Source: Clarkia xantiana subsp. parviflora (Eukaryota; Streptophyta; Magnoliopsida; Myrtales; Onagraceae). From it: a DNA stretch of 64,000 nucleotides. The notes beneath the pieces are model-generated. The model saw only the letters and a list, made by a program, of their open reading frames with translations, searched no databases and was not told where the DNA came from. The stretch spans positions 47,979,452 through 48,043,451 of the forward strand of contig JAPTYO010000002.1 in the NCBI GenBank assembly GCA_036873135.1, given 5' to 3'. A program made the position numbers and the translations under genes. Below are positions 32,440 through 42,453 of the stretch, one piece after another. Numbering within the stretch: the stretch's first letter is position 1; each line of letters starts with the position of its first letter.

Positions 32440-33962
32440 CATGCCCCCGAGTCAACCAATGGCCTAACCCTTGATTGACTCTATTTCAGGATGGTATGAT
32501 ACGCGCAATTTGAAACCGGGATTTTACCTTTCATCTGAGTGCTTGCTTACCCATGGATGCGTGTCTTCGACTCTGCCCCCTGCCTTATGAGATAGAGGAG
32601 TTGTAAACGTGAGAGTAGCGCGGACGTATGCCTAAGCACGCGTCCGTCTGAGGTGGGAGCAATAAATCTATCTTTGCTACTGGCGTATACTTAAAAAATT
32701 CACACTCGCATAAGGGCGCAATACAAATGCAACTAAGTAACTTACGCAATACAAATTCACTACCGGGATTCTATCTAAGTGAGGAAAAATTTAATTTTGG
32801 CCAAAAAATTTCCTAAGTATGGAATGCTCAAGAATAAACCTAACTTGATAGTTTTTCTAAGTATGGAGATATACTTAGCCATAGTTGAAAGGGATAAAAA
32901 TGATGGTTTTTCCTTGGCCCTTAGATCTCATTTAAAGATAGATGGAGGGTGGTGATTAAAACTCTTTAAAAAACCCTATCATCTTTTCAATATAGAGGAG
33001 AGTTAGAAAAATACCTTAGTGAGTCACCATAGCCACCATCTTCCCTCTTTACTCACCCTTGGAGAGCAAGGAAAAATTGAGAGCACTCCCAAGGTAAGGG
33101 CCGGCCGAAATTTCCAGCAAGGGACCGGAAATCCGACCAGCGGCCTGATCGGGACAGCGGTGAAGGAAAGCCCAGCCGGAGACGAAGGCTTGGCTTCAGG
33201 CGGACGGCGGCTGCCGGTGACGCGGGGTGCGGCGGAGGCGACAGAGGCCGCCATTCACGACGGCGAGGGAGTCCACCACTTCGACGGGCGGCCACGGCAG
33301 CGGGACGGGCGGGGACGGACGTGGCTCGACTCCGGCGGCGGGAAAATCGAAGCTCCGGTGGCGGGAAAATCGAAGCTCCGGCGGGAGGGCTGATTCCGGC
33401 CAGCTCCAAAATTTGAAATCCGAACCCGTTTATCACATCGGGTCGGGTTTTCCGAAGGTCCACTCTTTTCCTTTCCGTTACCGTGTAAAATGTTGATTTT
33501 CGAATCGTTGATATTTGATTGCCGATGCTTGATTGCCGATGTTTGATTGAATGTGGGATTGCCGTGGATAACCGTTGATAGTTGTGGATTTGGGAAAAAA
33601 ATTTGCCGGTCGTCCGGATATAGTTTTTTGTCCGATTAAACTATCCCGGTTTTGAATTTGATGTCGTACCGCCGTTGGTGTGTTAATCTTCGTTGGAGGG
33701 CGTAACGGTAATTTTGCCCAAAACCCGACTTTAGGCTCGGATAAAATTATTCAATTTGGTTGTCGTGGTGTCCTTGGCTCATGTTGGCTATCTTTGCTGG
33801 GTGTCTTCGGATCTTCGGTTGTTGTCGTTGGTCGAGTGTCGGAGTATTTCCGGTTCTTCGGAAATTTTCCTTGTCTTGATATTTGTCGTGTCGTGGCAGG
33901 TACTGTATTCCTGGTGGTGTCCGCGCACACAGACTCTACAGAGGCGTTACATCCTCCGAAGG
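32440..33962 (+). other. TE-C polypurine tract and 5' region of its antisense gene
   Basis: Minus GACTCGGGGGCATG at 32440-32453 is the polypurine tract. 32454-32990 is AT-rich. A possible leader begins after 'caatatagagg' (about 32988); a strong donor AAGGTAAGG (33091-33099) and acceptor 'gtcgtggcag' (ending about 33900) could bound a 5'-UTR intron. 33100-33400 is GC-rich with an open frame of Arg/Gly-rich composition that I do not regard as coding. Confidence 0.5.
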
Positions 33963-36358
33963 ATGAGTGAGTTCCTTTTCTCTTCCCTTTTGGTCGCATT
34001 ACTTCCTTTCCTATCGCTAGTTTAGTGTCGCGATCTACACTGAGGTGTTAGTCGAAACTTGATTCGAACTTTGGGATTTCCTGCTACCTTTGCCTTAGGT
34101 CTCGCTACCCTGTCGGAGAACCATCTCACTAGGTCCGATTACAATGAGCACGTTACCTTAGGAGATATCTGTCCCCTAGATGAGCCTCTGTATCCTTTTC
34201 TCCCCTCCTTGGGGAATACTCGCGAGACGGTGACGGAGCCTCCTAGAGGGAAGGTTGTCGTGTACCCCTCCCAGATTCGATTTGGGTTGAGGTTGCCTTA
34301 CTGTGATGACCTCATAGAGTTGAGCAGGTTCTTCAGGATTTCTCCTGTGAACCTTGCCCCCAGTGCCCTTCGTGTCTGGGTGGGCTTCCGGGTGCTGTGC
34401 CATTGGTACTCCTGGAAGTACTCCCTCGTGCTGTTCCGATGTTTCTACCGGTTCCAATACCAGACGAAGGTGGGGTTTGCGAGTTTCGTAACTCGCCATC
34501 CGACCTTCAAGGATCCCCGATTTGCTGATTTCGGGTTGAGTGGGATCGAGTGGGATACCTCTCTTCGCTTCGTGGCCCGGAGTGACAACTCGGCCAGTCA
34601 CTGGGCCAAGCATTACTTCTTCATTACGGATCGATACGTCACTTGGTCGGTCTTGAATCAGGATCGGTCCGATGGTTGGCCTGCTTTCGGGGAGTTCTCT
34701 TCAGTTGATTTAGAGACTATGAAGATCATTCATGAGAGCAACAGGACTCGGTCATACTGCCCCGTGTCCTTAGTGACTGAGACGGATCTTTACGAGGCCG
34801 GGATCAGTTTGACTCCTGACTCCGGGGGTTCGGTATGTCACTTGGTCTTCTCATCTTTATTTACCTTCTGCTCTTCCTTTGTAGGTTGGTTTCATGGAAA
34901 AACCTATAACGTGCAGGGAGCCCCTGTTGATCTGAGCAAGAGGAAGGCTCCTTCTAGTTCCACTCTGAAGAAATCCCCCATGCCTGGGAAGAAGGCTGGG
35001 GCCTCTGGTACGCTTCCTCCTATTTGCTTCTTTATGGTATAGCTTGTGTTTTCCTTATCTTGTTTTTCTTATATTGCTAGGGCGTTCCCCCTTGGTGACC
35101 GAGAGGGTCGTCTCCGTAAGCAGAGACTCTGGACCTTCCAAGTCCAAGCCGCGGAGATCTGATTCTGAGGCCGGGGCCTCGGCTGCTAAGAGGAAGAAAG
35201 CTGCGGATCTTGCTTCGCCTATTGCTCGTCCTCCGACCCTATCTCGTGATAAGGAGATGGTGGTCGAAGAGGTGCCTTCCCTGGCTGACAAAGGGAAGCG
35301 ACCTGTTGGTGGTGGTTCCCCTGCCCCCCAGCCGAGGGCACGGTCCTCAGGTATGATCTCTACCTTGTTACTGATCCTTCTATGTTTATATTTTTCTTTG
35401 ACTTGCCTTGCTTGTATAGGTGGGCCTCCGACTTTAAGTCGGAAGGATTTCGCGCGTCTTACTGATGAAGATGTTATTGGGTCTGAGTGGACTCCTTTCA
35501 CTGGTTTGAAGGAGTTCCACCTTGATAGCAGCTCCTCTTTGCGGACTCCTGAGGTTGGCGTCCGCGTACTCCGCGGTGACATTCCCCCTGGCGATCGTGT
35601 TGCTCAACCCAAGTCTCCTGGATGGACTCGGCGCTTTGTTCAGGGTGTACTCTCTCGTTATGCGACTGTGAGTTGTTCCTTGCTTTCTTCTTTATACTTT
35701 CATATTGGTTGTCTTTCGGTTACTCACCCCTTGTTTGAATTGTTAGGGTATGTCTGACATGGTGAACATGTCATCACTCGTGCTTGAGTTATCTGACGAG
35801 AAGAAGACCCTTGAGGACAGCCAGGTCTCTCTGAAGGCGGAGCTCGCCACTGCTGCTGAGAAGGCGCGCTTATCTGATTTAAGGATGCAGGAGCTCAGGG
35901 ACCAAGTGTCCTTGCTTGAGACTACCGTAGGTAGTTTACGCCGGGAGGCTGAGGTTGCATCTTCACTCCACTCTGAGGAGTTGCGGAAGTTGGAGGCTAG
36001 GTGCCGGGCAGAGGAGAGGACTGTCGCAGTGTCTGAGTACAAGGCTTCGTCTGCCTTCACTGCTGATTATAGCGCGCGTCTCACTCGGGAGATGAACCAG
36101 TTTGGTGAGTATCTGGTTGATCATATTTTCCGCATTGATCCTCAGTTTCCAGTTGGTGACCTTGGTGACTTCGGGCCATACGCCACTGGCTACATGGCTG
36201 TTCTGAGGGGTCAGGCTGCTGTTGCAGACGAGCCTGCCCCTGCCCAGGTGGATGCTACACCTGTGGAGATTGGTACTTCAGACTCCTCCTCTTCATCCAT
36301 CTCTGCCGGTGGTTCAGCTTCAGGGGGTGAGGGTGACTCTCCAGAAGGTTCTGATTGA
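33963..36358 (+). CDS. Antisense gene of TE-C, six exons, Transposase_28-like
   Basis: Predicted exons: 33963-33966, 34099-34832, 34917-35007, 35081-35350, 35420-35667, 35747-36358. They sum to 1959 nt, exactly 653 codons including the stop, with no internal stop; every intron (132, 84, 73, 69, 79 bp) begins GT and ends AG. The N-terminal half has LRLPYCDDLIELSRFFRISP, then RVWVGFRVLC and HYFFI, the Transposase_28-like region. The middle is basic and Ser/Pro rich, like a nuclear-localising linker. The last exon is a coiled coil followed by SEYKASSAFTAD and DPQFPVGDLG, then an acidic Ser-rich tail. The start is chosen because A|GT completes Met-Ser as in TE-A and TE-B. Intron places match TE-E. 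Function unknown. Confidence 0.8.
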
Positions 36359-36740
36359 CGTGTTTACATCATGCTATCTTTGTATATATAACTATACTCC
36401 TTCTCCCCTTTAATGGGTTGAGTGTCTTTTGAGATTGTGGTGGTGTTTGTTGTTACTTTCCTTTGTCGTATTGTGTTTTTGACTACGTGGTTTGCTTGCC
36501 TTTACATTAGTGCTTCTCATGCTTTTGTATATACCCCTTTGATTATGGACTCTTCTCTTGGTGTGTTTCCTTTACTTATCCTTCTTTCGTGTTTTCCTTC
36601 ATGCCATACCTGCTATTTCATCAAGAAAAAACATTATGTGTTCTTCATATCACTTTACTTTGAGATTACTTTCTCATTGGATCCTTCTGAGCATGGTGCG
36701 ATGATCTCTTCTGATACCCTTTAAATGGTATACATGGTAC

Positions 36741-37189
36741 TGTTAGACCAAAGATACGCTCTTGGTGGGCGTCGAATCTGATCACGAGACAGGCTCTCGG
36801 AGGGCACTTATCGTTTCACAGGATAGGCTCCTGGAGGGCACAGGTTAGACCAGAGATACGCTCCTGGTTGGCGTCGAAAACTATTCACGAGACAGGCTCT
36901 CGGAGGGCACTTAACGTTTCACAGGATAGGCTCCCGGAGGGCGCAGGTTAAACCAAAGATACGCTCCTGGTTGGCGTCGAAAACTATTCACGAGACAGGC
37001 TCTCGGAGGGCACTTAACGTTTCACAGGATAGGCTCCCGGAGGGCGCAGGTTAAACCAAAGATACGCTCCTGGTTGGCGTCGAAAAATGTTCACGAGACA
37101 GGCTCTCGGAGGGCGCTTAACGTTTCACAGGATAGGCTCCCGGAGGGCTCAGGTTAGACCAAAGATACGCTCCTGGTGGGCGTCGAAGC
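36741..37189. repeat. 103-bp tandem array of TE-C
   Basis: Four and a third copies; 'cacgagacaggctctcggag' recurs at 36783, 36886, 36989 and 37092, period 103. It follows the aORF stop. Confidence 0.93.
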
Positions 37190-37830
37190 TGGTAGTTTGA
37201 AATCTACCTCAAGATACGCTCTTGGGGGCGTCGAATCTGGTAGTGTTTTTTCTACCTCAAGATACGCTCTTGGTGGCGTCGAATCTGGTAGGTTGCAAAT
37301 CTACCTCAAGATACGCTCCTGGGGGTGTCAAAATTCGTAGTTTTTGGAAACCACTCTCAAGATACGCTCTTGGTGCGTTGAAGGTCGTAGTGTAATAACT
37401 ACTCTCAAGATACGCTCTTGGGGGCGTCGAAATTCGTAGTATGAACACTACTCTCAAGATACGCTCTTGGGGGCGTCGAAGTTCGTAGTTTTTGGAAACC
37501 ACTCTCAAGATACGCTCTTGGTGCGTCGAAGGTCGTAGTGTAATAACTACTCTCAAGATACGCTCTTGGGGGCGTCGAAATTCGTAGTGTGAATACTACT
37601 CTCAAGATACGCTCTTGGGGGCGTCGAAGTTCGTAGTTTTTGGAAACCACTCTCAAGATACGCTCTTGGTGCGTCGAAGGTCGTAGTGTAATAACTACTC
37701 TCAAGATACGCTCTTGGGGGCGTCGAAATTCGTAGTGTGAATACTACTCTCAAGATACGCTCTTGGGGGCGTCGAAGGTCGTAGTATGAATACTACTCTC
37801 AAGATACGCTCTTGGGGGCGTCGAGACTGT
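37190..37830. repeat. Higher-order 148-bp array of TE-C
   Basis: Built from a ~45-50 bp monomer 'ctctcaagatacgctcttgg' plus 'gcgtcgaa' and variable spacers, organised in a 148-bp higher-order repeat. Shares 'gatacgctc.tgg' with the neighbouring 103-bp array, so both have a common origin. Open frames inside are repeat artefacts. A 14-base G run follows at 37961-37974 in the remaining spacer (37831-38099). Confidence 0.9.
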
Positions 37831-38099
37831 TGTTGACTTGAATTCATATCTGTGTAAGGATAACATCATGATTATATCACCACATTCATTGGAAAGTGCC
37901 TTTGAAGGAAAACTTACTCTCTTAAGAGTGTTCATGTTTTCTGTACATGTGGGGTGCCTTGGGGGGGGGGGGGGTCCAGACACCCTTTTGAGGAAATCAG
38001 AGATAGTTGTAGAGTTGGAGGAACTTCGTGAGTTCTCCTTCTCAAAAGTTGTTTTTGAAAACTTGGAAAGCTTGAACATGTAAAGTGCTAGATATGAAA

Positions 38100-41000
38100 C
38101 TAAGGATATGGGGTGGTCACTTTGTCTGTTGCCACGTACTCCTTCAGACTTCCATTGTGAATCATTTCCTCCACTTCTATCTTCAGCACCATGCAGTTGT
38201 TGGTTTGATGCCCCCAGGTCTCATGGTACTCACACCACCCCTGTGCATCCCTTCCTAGGAAGGCCTTGCCCTCCTCCCTGCATGTGGGTAGCTCCTGCTT
38301 GAGGTGCTTGTGGAAAATTTCTTCTATGCTCACTGTAAGGGGTGTGAATGTGAAGTTTACACCTCCTCCCAGTGTGTCAGTCTTTCTTCCTTTCTCCAGA
38401 ACTTCATCCAGCTGTTCCACTTCCTTTGCAAACGCTTTGTCTAGCTTTTCCTTGAGCTCCCTCATCGTGCTCGTCATGACCATCTCATAGAGCCCTCCAT
38501 AGGCCTCGAATGAGTTTGGATGCATGTTTCTAATAAATGCTCTGACGGTTTCTCCTCTTGTGATGTCCATGTTGGCACCATAATTGGAGAATCTCTGGAA
38601 ATAGCTTGATATTGACTCCCGCGACATTTGTTTGATATCATCGATGTGACGGAAGCCTCTTAAGATGGAGTCACTTGTTCTTTTTCCCTCTTTGGTGTCT
38701 GGCTGCCAAGGTATGGCTGTCACTTTCACAGCCTTGCTCCTGTGTCTCCTCTTAGGCACTGTTTGAAAAAAGTGCCTGCTCAAACGGAGTAGCACTCCAT
38801 TCTTCATCTTTCCCTGTCTTTGCCTCCTTCTCCTCTTCTTTCCATCTTGGTTGGCTCCTACCATGACCACAGCCAGTGTGTCTGTCCCGTGTGATCCACG
38901 TCTCATGGAGTTGACGTAGCACTGCCTTGCGGTGCGTTGATCACCCAGGACTTCTCCGACTCCATTCTCGGTGATGTACTTCAGCTTCTGGTGTACAGTG
39001 GATGGCACGATTTCATATGGGTTTATGGTTGTCCTTCCTAGGATCCCATTGTAGGCTCCCAGGCTTTCAACCACCAAGAAGTTAATATTCACCTTCAGCT
39101 GTGTCCATCCTTGGCCCATGGTCACTGGCAGGGTAATTATTCCCAGAGGGTAGCTTGTTGCCCCTGAGAAGCCAACTAAAGGGAAGTTGACTGGTTTGAT
39201 GTCTGCCTTGGTTTTCCCTATTTCTTCTAGGACTCTCAAGCTTAGGAGGTCAGCTGAGCTGCCCCCATCCACCAAAATTCTCTTTACATCAAAATTATCA
39301 ATGTCTATTGTGATAACTAGAGCATCGTCATGTGGGAAGACGATGTGGCTCTTGTCCTTCTCTGAGAATTCGATCTTCATTTCTTCTCCTTCTCTTGGCC
39401 TTTTCCTCCACCTCGGCACTGAACCCAGTTTTGATGCGTAAACCTCCCTTGCATTAGCAGTTGGGCCACCTGACGCTACTCCCCCGTGTATCATGTTTAT
39501 GGTCCCTCTCTTGTTGGGTGGAGGATTGTAGTCTACTTTGCCTTTGCCCTTGTCTCTGTGTGATGGCCCTAGCTGCATGCTGTTACCCACATGATCCACG
39601 AACTGCTTTAGGTCTCCCCTTTGGATGGCATTGTTGATGCTTAGCTTTAGGCTGAAGCATTCGTTCGTGTCGTGCCCGTAAGCTTCATGGTTGTCGCACC
39701 ATCTATCCTTGTGATTCCCCACCATTGGGGCTCTCCACCTTGCAGGGGGTGACCAGAGCTTCTGGCTCCGCATCTCTTTGAGGACAGTAGCTGGAGTGGC
39801 GTTCAATGGGACGAACTTGATGACATTTATTTCTCTGGGCTTTAGTGGTTCGCCCATTTGGTTTCTTTGCTGGGGCGGACGCCATTCCTGCTGCCTTGTG
39901 TGCTGAGGTGCCTGGGGTGGTTTGCCTTTGTTCGGCTTTGCATTGTCTTCCTTGGCTGCTTGGATCTTGGCTTTCTTACTTACCCTGTGCCTCTCCAGGT
40001 CTATATGAGTTTTGACTCTTCCTGCAAGCTCCTCTAAGGTGCTTGCTGGCTTCTTGGCCATCTTTTCTACCAGTGTGGACCCGAAGCGGCCTAGGTTTCT
40101 GATAAAGGCTCGTATTATCTCACCCTCAGTGATGTCGCCCTGGATGTCTGCGATATTTTGATTGAACCTAGTGTAGTAACTGGCCAGAGATTCATCATAT
40201 TCTTGTTTCACATCATCGATGGAGCCTGTGCTCTTGAGGAGTTTCCTCTCCCCTAGATATCTCTGCAGAAACTTCGCCTTTAGCTGCTCCCATGAGTGGA
40301 TGCTTTCAGAGGGTAGGCTGAAGAACCAGTGTGAGGCCACCCCTAATAGGGTGTTTGGGAACAGGAGTGCCTTGTATCTTTCATCAGTGGTCCTCCCAAA
40401 TAGGGAGGCCTCATGCTGTTGGATATGCTCTAGGGGGTCTCCCTTCCCATTGTACTTTGCAATTTGCACTGTGTGCAGGGAGTCTGGCACCCTGTTCATC
40501 TCCAGTTCCCTTGTGAAAGGGTGGTTCGTTTTGTCACTTAGACAATGCAAGCTGGTTTTCTTTGACTCATTCATCTTCCGGGTTATCATTGCCTCTATTT
40601 CTTCCGGAGTGATCAATATCGGTGTTGGAGTGTAATTCCTCTGATAGCCTCCGTGGTTGTAGATAGGACTCGCCGAGATCCCTTGTCCGTATTGATACGG
40701 ACTGTAGGTGTATCCTTGGTGTCCCTGCTGGGGTGCTTCATAGAATTCTTGCCTCCTTGGAGGTCTTGCTTGTCTGTCCTCCCCTAGTGGGGTGTAAGCC
40801 CTTGCGTTCTGCTGTTGCCTAGGAGGCACGAATTGTTGCCTTCCCTCTTGGGGTGGCTCCTGGTAATATCTTCTTTGCTCCCCTTGCTGCCCTGTTCGAG
40901 GGTGCGAGTGGTGCCCTTCTGTTGGGATCCGTTCCTCTTCATGAGCTTCAGTGTGTGTCCCCTGGGTGTATGCCGGCCTTGCATATGTTGTGTGGGCGCG

Positions 41001-41345
41001 GTTGCCATCCCTTTGGGCCGGTATCCCATACAGGTACCCTTGGGGTTGCGCCTCATAATAATACCCCTTAGGGGGTGCCGTGTGCTGGGACGGCATTCCC
41101 TGTTGTTCTCTTTTTCTCTGTGGCCTTCTTGCCCGAGGTGTGGAGGCTGTGGAGGACTCAGCCCCAGCTGGGCGTGAGGGTCCTCCCTCCTGGTTGTTCT
41201 GTTGAGGAGGCTGTGGTATTTCTTGTGGTTCTGGTTGCATTGGCTGCTTCCCAGGGTTAGGCTGCCTTCCTGGGGGTATAGGCTCTCTCCTTCTCCCATT
41301 GCCCCCTGGTGGGCGGTGGTGCCTAGACACCCTGCTGTTCGTCAT
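38100..41345 (-). CDS. gag: Gag-protease-Gag2 polyprotein of TE-C (1081 aa)
   Basis: Intact single ORF starting MTNSRVSRHHR, 34 bp after the primer site. Residues 1-250 are Pro/Gln/Tyr rich. The capsid core spans about 275-450 (YNGKGDPLEHIQQHEASL, ASHWFFSLPSE, SLASYYTRFNQNIADIQG). The first knuckle WCDNHEAYGHDTNEC is near 550-563 (C-x2-H-x4-H-x4-C). Aspartic protease spans about 665-805 with ILVDGGSSADLL near 690. A basic linker follows at about 825-845. Residues about 860-1081 are a second gag-like part: SISSYFQRFSNYGANM and ETVRAFIRNMHP resemble the capsid C-terminal half, and WCEYHETWGHQTNNC is a second knuckle. No RT or integrase follows. Gag would package RNA and protease would process; the role of the second gag part is unknown. 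It is also found in TE-E and, decayed, in TE-D. Confidence 0.9.
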   Translation of the reverse strand: MTNSRVSRHHRPPGGNGRRREPIPPGRQPNPGKQPMQPEPQEIPQPPQQNNQEGGPSRPAGAESSTASTPRARRPQRKREQQGMPSQHTAPPKGYYYEAQPQGYLYGIPAQRDGNRAHTTYARPAYTQGTHTEAHEEERIPTEGHHSHPRTGQQGEQRRYYQEPPQEGRQQFVPPRQQQNARAYTPLGEDRQARPPRRQEFYEAPQQGHQGYTYSPYQYGQGISASPIYNHGGYQRNYTPTPILITPEEIEAMITRKMNESKKTSLHCLSDKTNHPFTRELEMNRVPDSLHTVQIAKYNGKGDPLEHIQQHEASLFGRTTDERYKALLFPNTLLGVASHWFFSLPSESIHSWEQLKAKFLQRYLGERKLLKSTGSIDDVKQEYDESLASYYTRFNQNIADIQGDITEGEIIRAFIRNLGRFGSTLVEKMAKKPASTLEELAGRVKTHIDLERHRVSKKAKIQAAKEDNAKPNKGKPPQAPQHTRQQEWRPPQQRNQMGEPLKPREINVIKFVPLNATPATVLKEMRSQKLWSPPARWRAPMVGNHKDRWCDNHEAYGHDTNECFSLKLSINNAIQRGDLKQFVDHVGNSMQLGPSHRDKGKGKVDYNPPPNKRGTINMIHGGVASGGPTANAREVYASKLGSVPRWRKRPREGEEMKIEFSEKDKSHIVFPHDDALVITIDIDNFDVKRILVDGGSSADLLSLRVLEEIGKTKADIKPVNFPLVGFSGATSYPLGIITLPVTMGQGWTQLKVNINFLVVESLGAYNGILGRTTINPYEIVPSTVHQKLKYITENGVGEVLGDQRTARQCYVNSMRRGSHGTDTLAVVMVGANQDGKKRRRRQRQGKMKNGVLLRLSRHFFQTVPKRRHRSKAVKVTAIPWQPDTKEGKRTSDSILRGFRHIDDIKQMSRESISSYFQRFSNYGANMDITRGETVRAFIRNMHPNSFEAYGGLYEMVMTSTMRELKEKLDKAFAKEVEQLDEVLEKGRKTDTLGGGVNFTFTPLTVSIEEIFHKHLKQELPTCREEGKAFLGRDAQGWCEYHETWGHQTNNCMVLKIEVEEMIHNGSLKEYVATDKVTTPYP

Positions 41346-41378
41346 TGCTCGTGTTATAGCCAGGCTTTCTGTCCGAAG

Positions 41379-41394
41379 CCCACTGACGGTGCCA
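41379..41394 (-). other. TE-C primer binding site
   Basis: Minus TGGCACCGTCAGTGGG, two bases after the LTR. It differs from the TGGCGCC of the others at one base, so tRNA-Asp use is plausible but weaker. Confidence 0.7.
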
Positions 41395-41396
41395 AG

Positions 41397-42249
41397 TGTT
41401 AGGTTCCGGGATTTGGGTCAACGGGTGATCGGCTCAAATCTCGTTCCTCACTGGAGGGGTGGGTGATCCGGTACTCTCGGGTTGCACTGTCTTAGCTTAC
41501 GTCCTTCCTTCCGTAGCTCCTCTTCTCCTTGTGCCCTGCAGAAGGGGCAGTACCAGACACAGAGAGGGGGGGGGGTGGTGCCTGGTGAACCCTCTCCGAT
41601 GCCTAAGTCAGTATCGTTTTTAGAGAGATAAAGCTAGAGAGATGTCAGAGCAAAATAATCCAAATTGCCAAGATGTCCAAATGAATTGTGAAGGTGGGGT
41701 ATTTATAGGCAACGGTGTCATTAAGGTGGCTTAATGACATCGTTAGCCCTAAAACACAATTAATTAACCTTTAAACGCATAATTAAGACTTTAGGATACG
41801 GAGAGGGTAAGCGGAGTAAACCGAGTATGGGAGTTCACAAGTGGTGTCGGGGCCCTTGGGGGGAAGGGAAATCTGACCCCCAAGGGTAGGGGTTGGGTGA
41901 GGGCACCCAACCCCTCCAAGGGAGGATGGGGTTGGCCAACCCCATCCCTCCTAGGAGAGATCGGGTTGGCCGACCCGATCTCTCCTAGGAGAGATCGGGT
42001 TGGTCCACCCGATCTCCCCTAGGGGAGATCGGGTTGGCTGACCCGATCTCCCCTAGGGGAGGTCGGGTGTGGCCACCCAACCTCACCTAGGTGAGTTTGC
42101 CTCGGCCGGACGGGCGCTTCGGCCTCGTCCGAGCCGTTGATGTTCTCGCGAAGTGTTCGGGTTGAAGTTTCGATTTGCAATCAATAATGGGATGATAAAA
42201 ATACAACGGTTCGGAAGTCAACGGGTTCAAATTGGGCGTATATCCATCA
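41397..42249 (-). repeat. TE-C 5' LTR (853 bp)
   Basis: Partner of 31589-32439. TATAAAT on minus at 41701-41707. Hairpin arms 41553-41560 and 41578-41585. Palindrome array 41889-42093. Confidence 0.94.
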
Positions 42250-42300
42250 CTTCGCCTTCAACGTACCAGATTAGAAAGTCCTTTCGACTGTCCCTTCCTC

Positions 42301-42307
42301 TATATAA
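42301..42307 (+). promoter_or_regulatory. TATA box of TE-B antisense gene
   Basis: TATATAA in 'ttcctctatataacccta', about 150 bp before the ATG at 42454 and homologous to the TE-A box. TE-C is inserted only about 50 bp upstream, so any upstream elements are now 10 kb away. Confidence 0.7.
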
Positions 42308-42453
42308 CCCTAATCCTGGGCACTGTTCTTCTTTTACCATTTCTGCAATTTCAAAAGCTCTATAACTTCGAAAGCACAAGTTCTTCTCCGGCTTCCTATT
42401 TTCCGATCAGCCTTCCGGCGACTGTCAAGATCATCCTCTCGCTTCAATTCACC

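Larger units (their letters stand above)
31589..42249 (-). mobile_element. TE-C: young gag-pro-gag2 element with intact spliced aORF
   Basis: 10.66 kb, LTRs 31589-32439 and 41397-42249, target duplication CTTCG (31584-31588, 42250-42254). LTRs differ at about nine positions plus a short indel (about 1 percent), the lowest of the window, matching its innermost place. Two genes: a 1081-residue polyprotein on minus and a six-exon antisense gene on plus, both open. There is no reverse transcriptase or integrase anywhere inside, so it must borrow these. Confidence 0.94.

Noticed and set aside
33019..33496. Arg/Gly-rich ORFs on both strands in the GC-rich block
   Set aside because: Composition-driven, open on both strands, absent from relatives; more likely leader or intron of the aORF.
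34099..34832. Calling the antisense protein a true DNA transposase
   Set aside because: The database family name suggests it, but no DDE or other catalytic motif is visible and the gene lies within LTR elements; I keep only the family resemblance.
34833..34884. A 52-bp intron ending at the first AG (34884) in the TE-C antisense gene
   Set aside because: It would bring a stop soon after; the AG at 34916 keeps the frame, gives an 84-bp intron and fits the total of 653 codons.
37257..38079. Several minus-strand ORFs of 66-109 aa with repeated RAYLESS motifs
   Set aside because: Exactly periodic with the 148-bp array; open frames are a result of the unit length and sequence.
38100..41345. A hidden reverse transcriptase or integrase in TE-C
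   Set aside because: I looked for YVDD, DFRDLN, DNGPPF-like motifs on both strands of 31589-42249 and found none.
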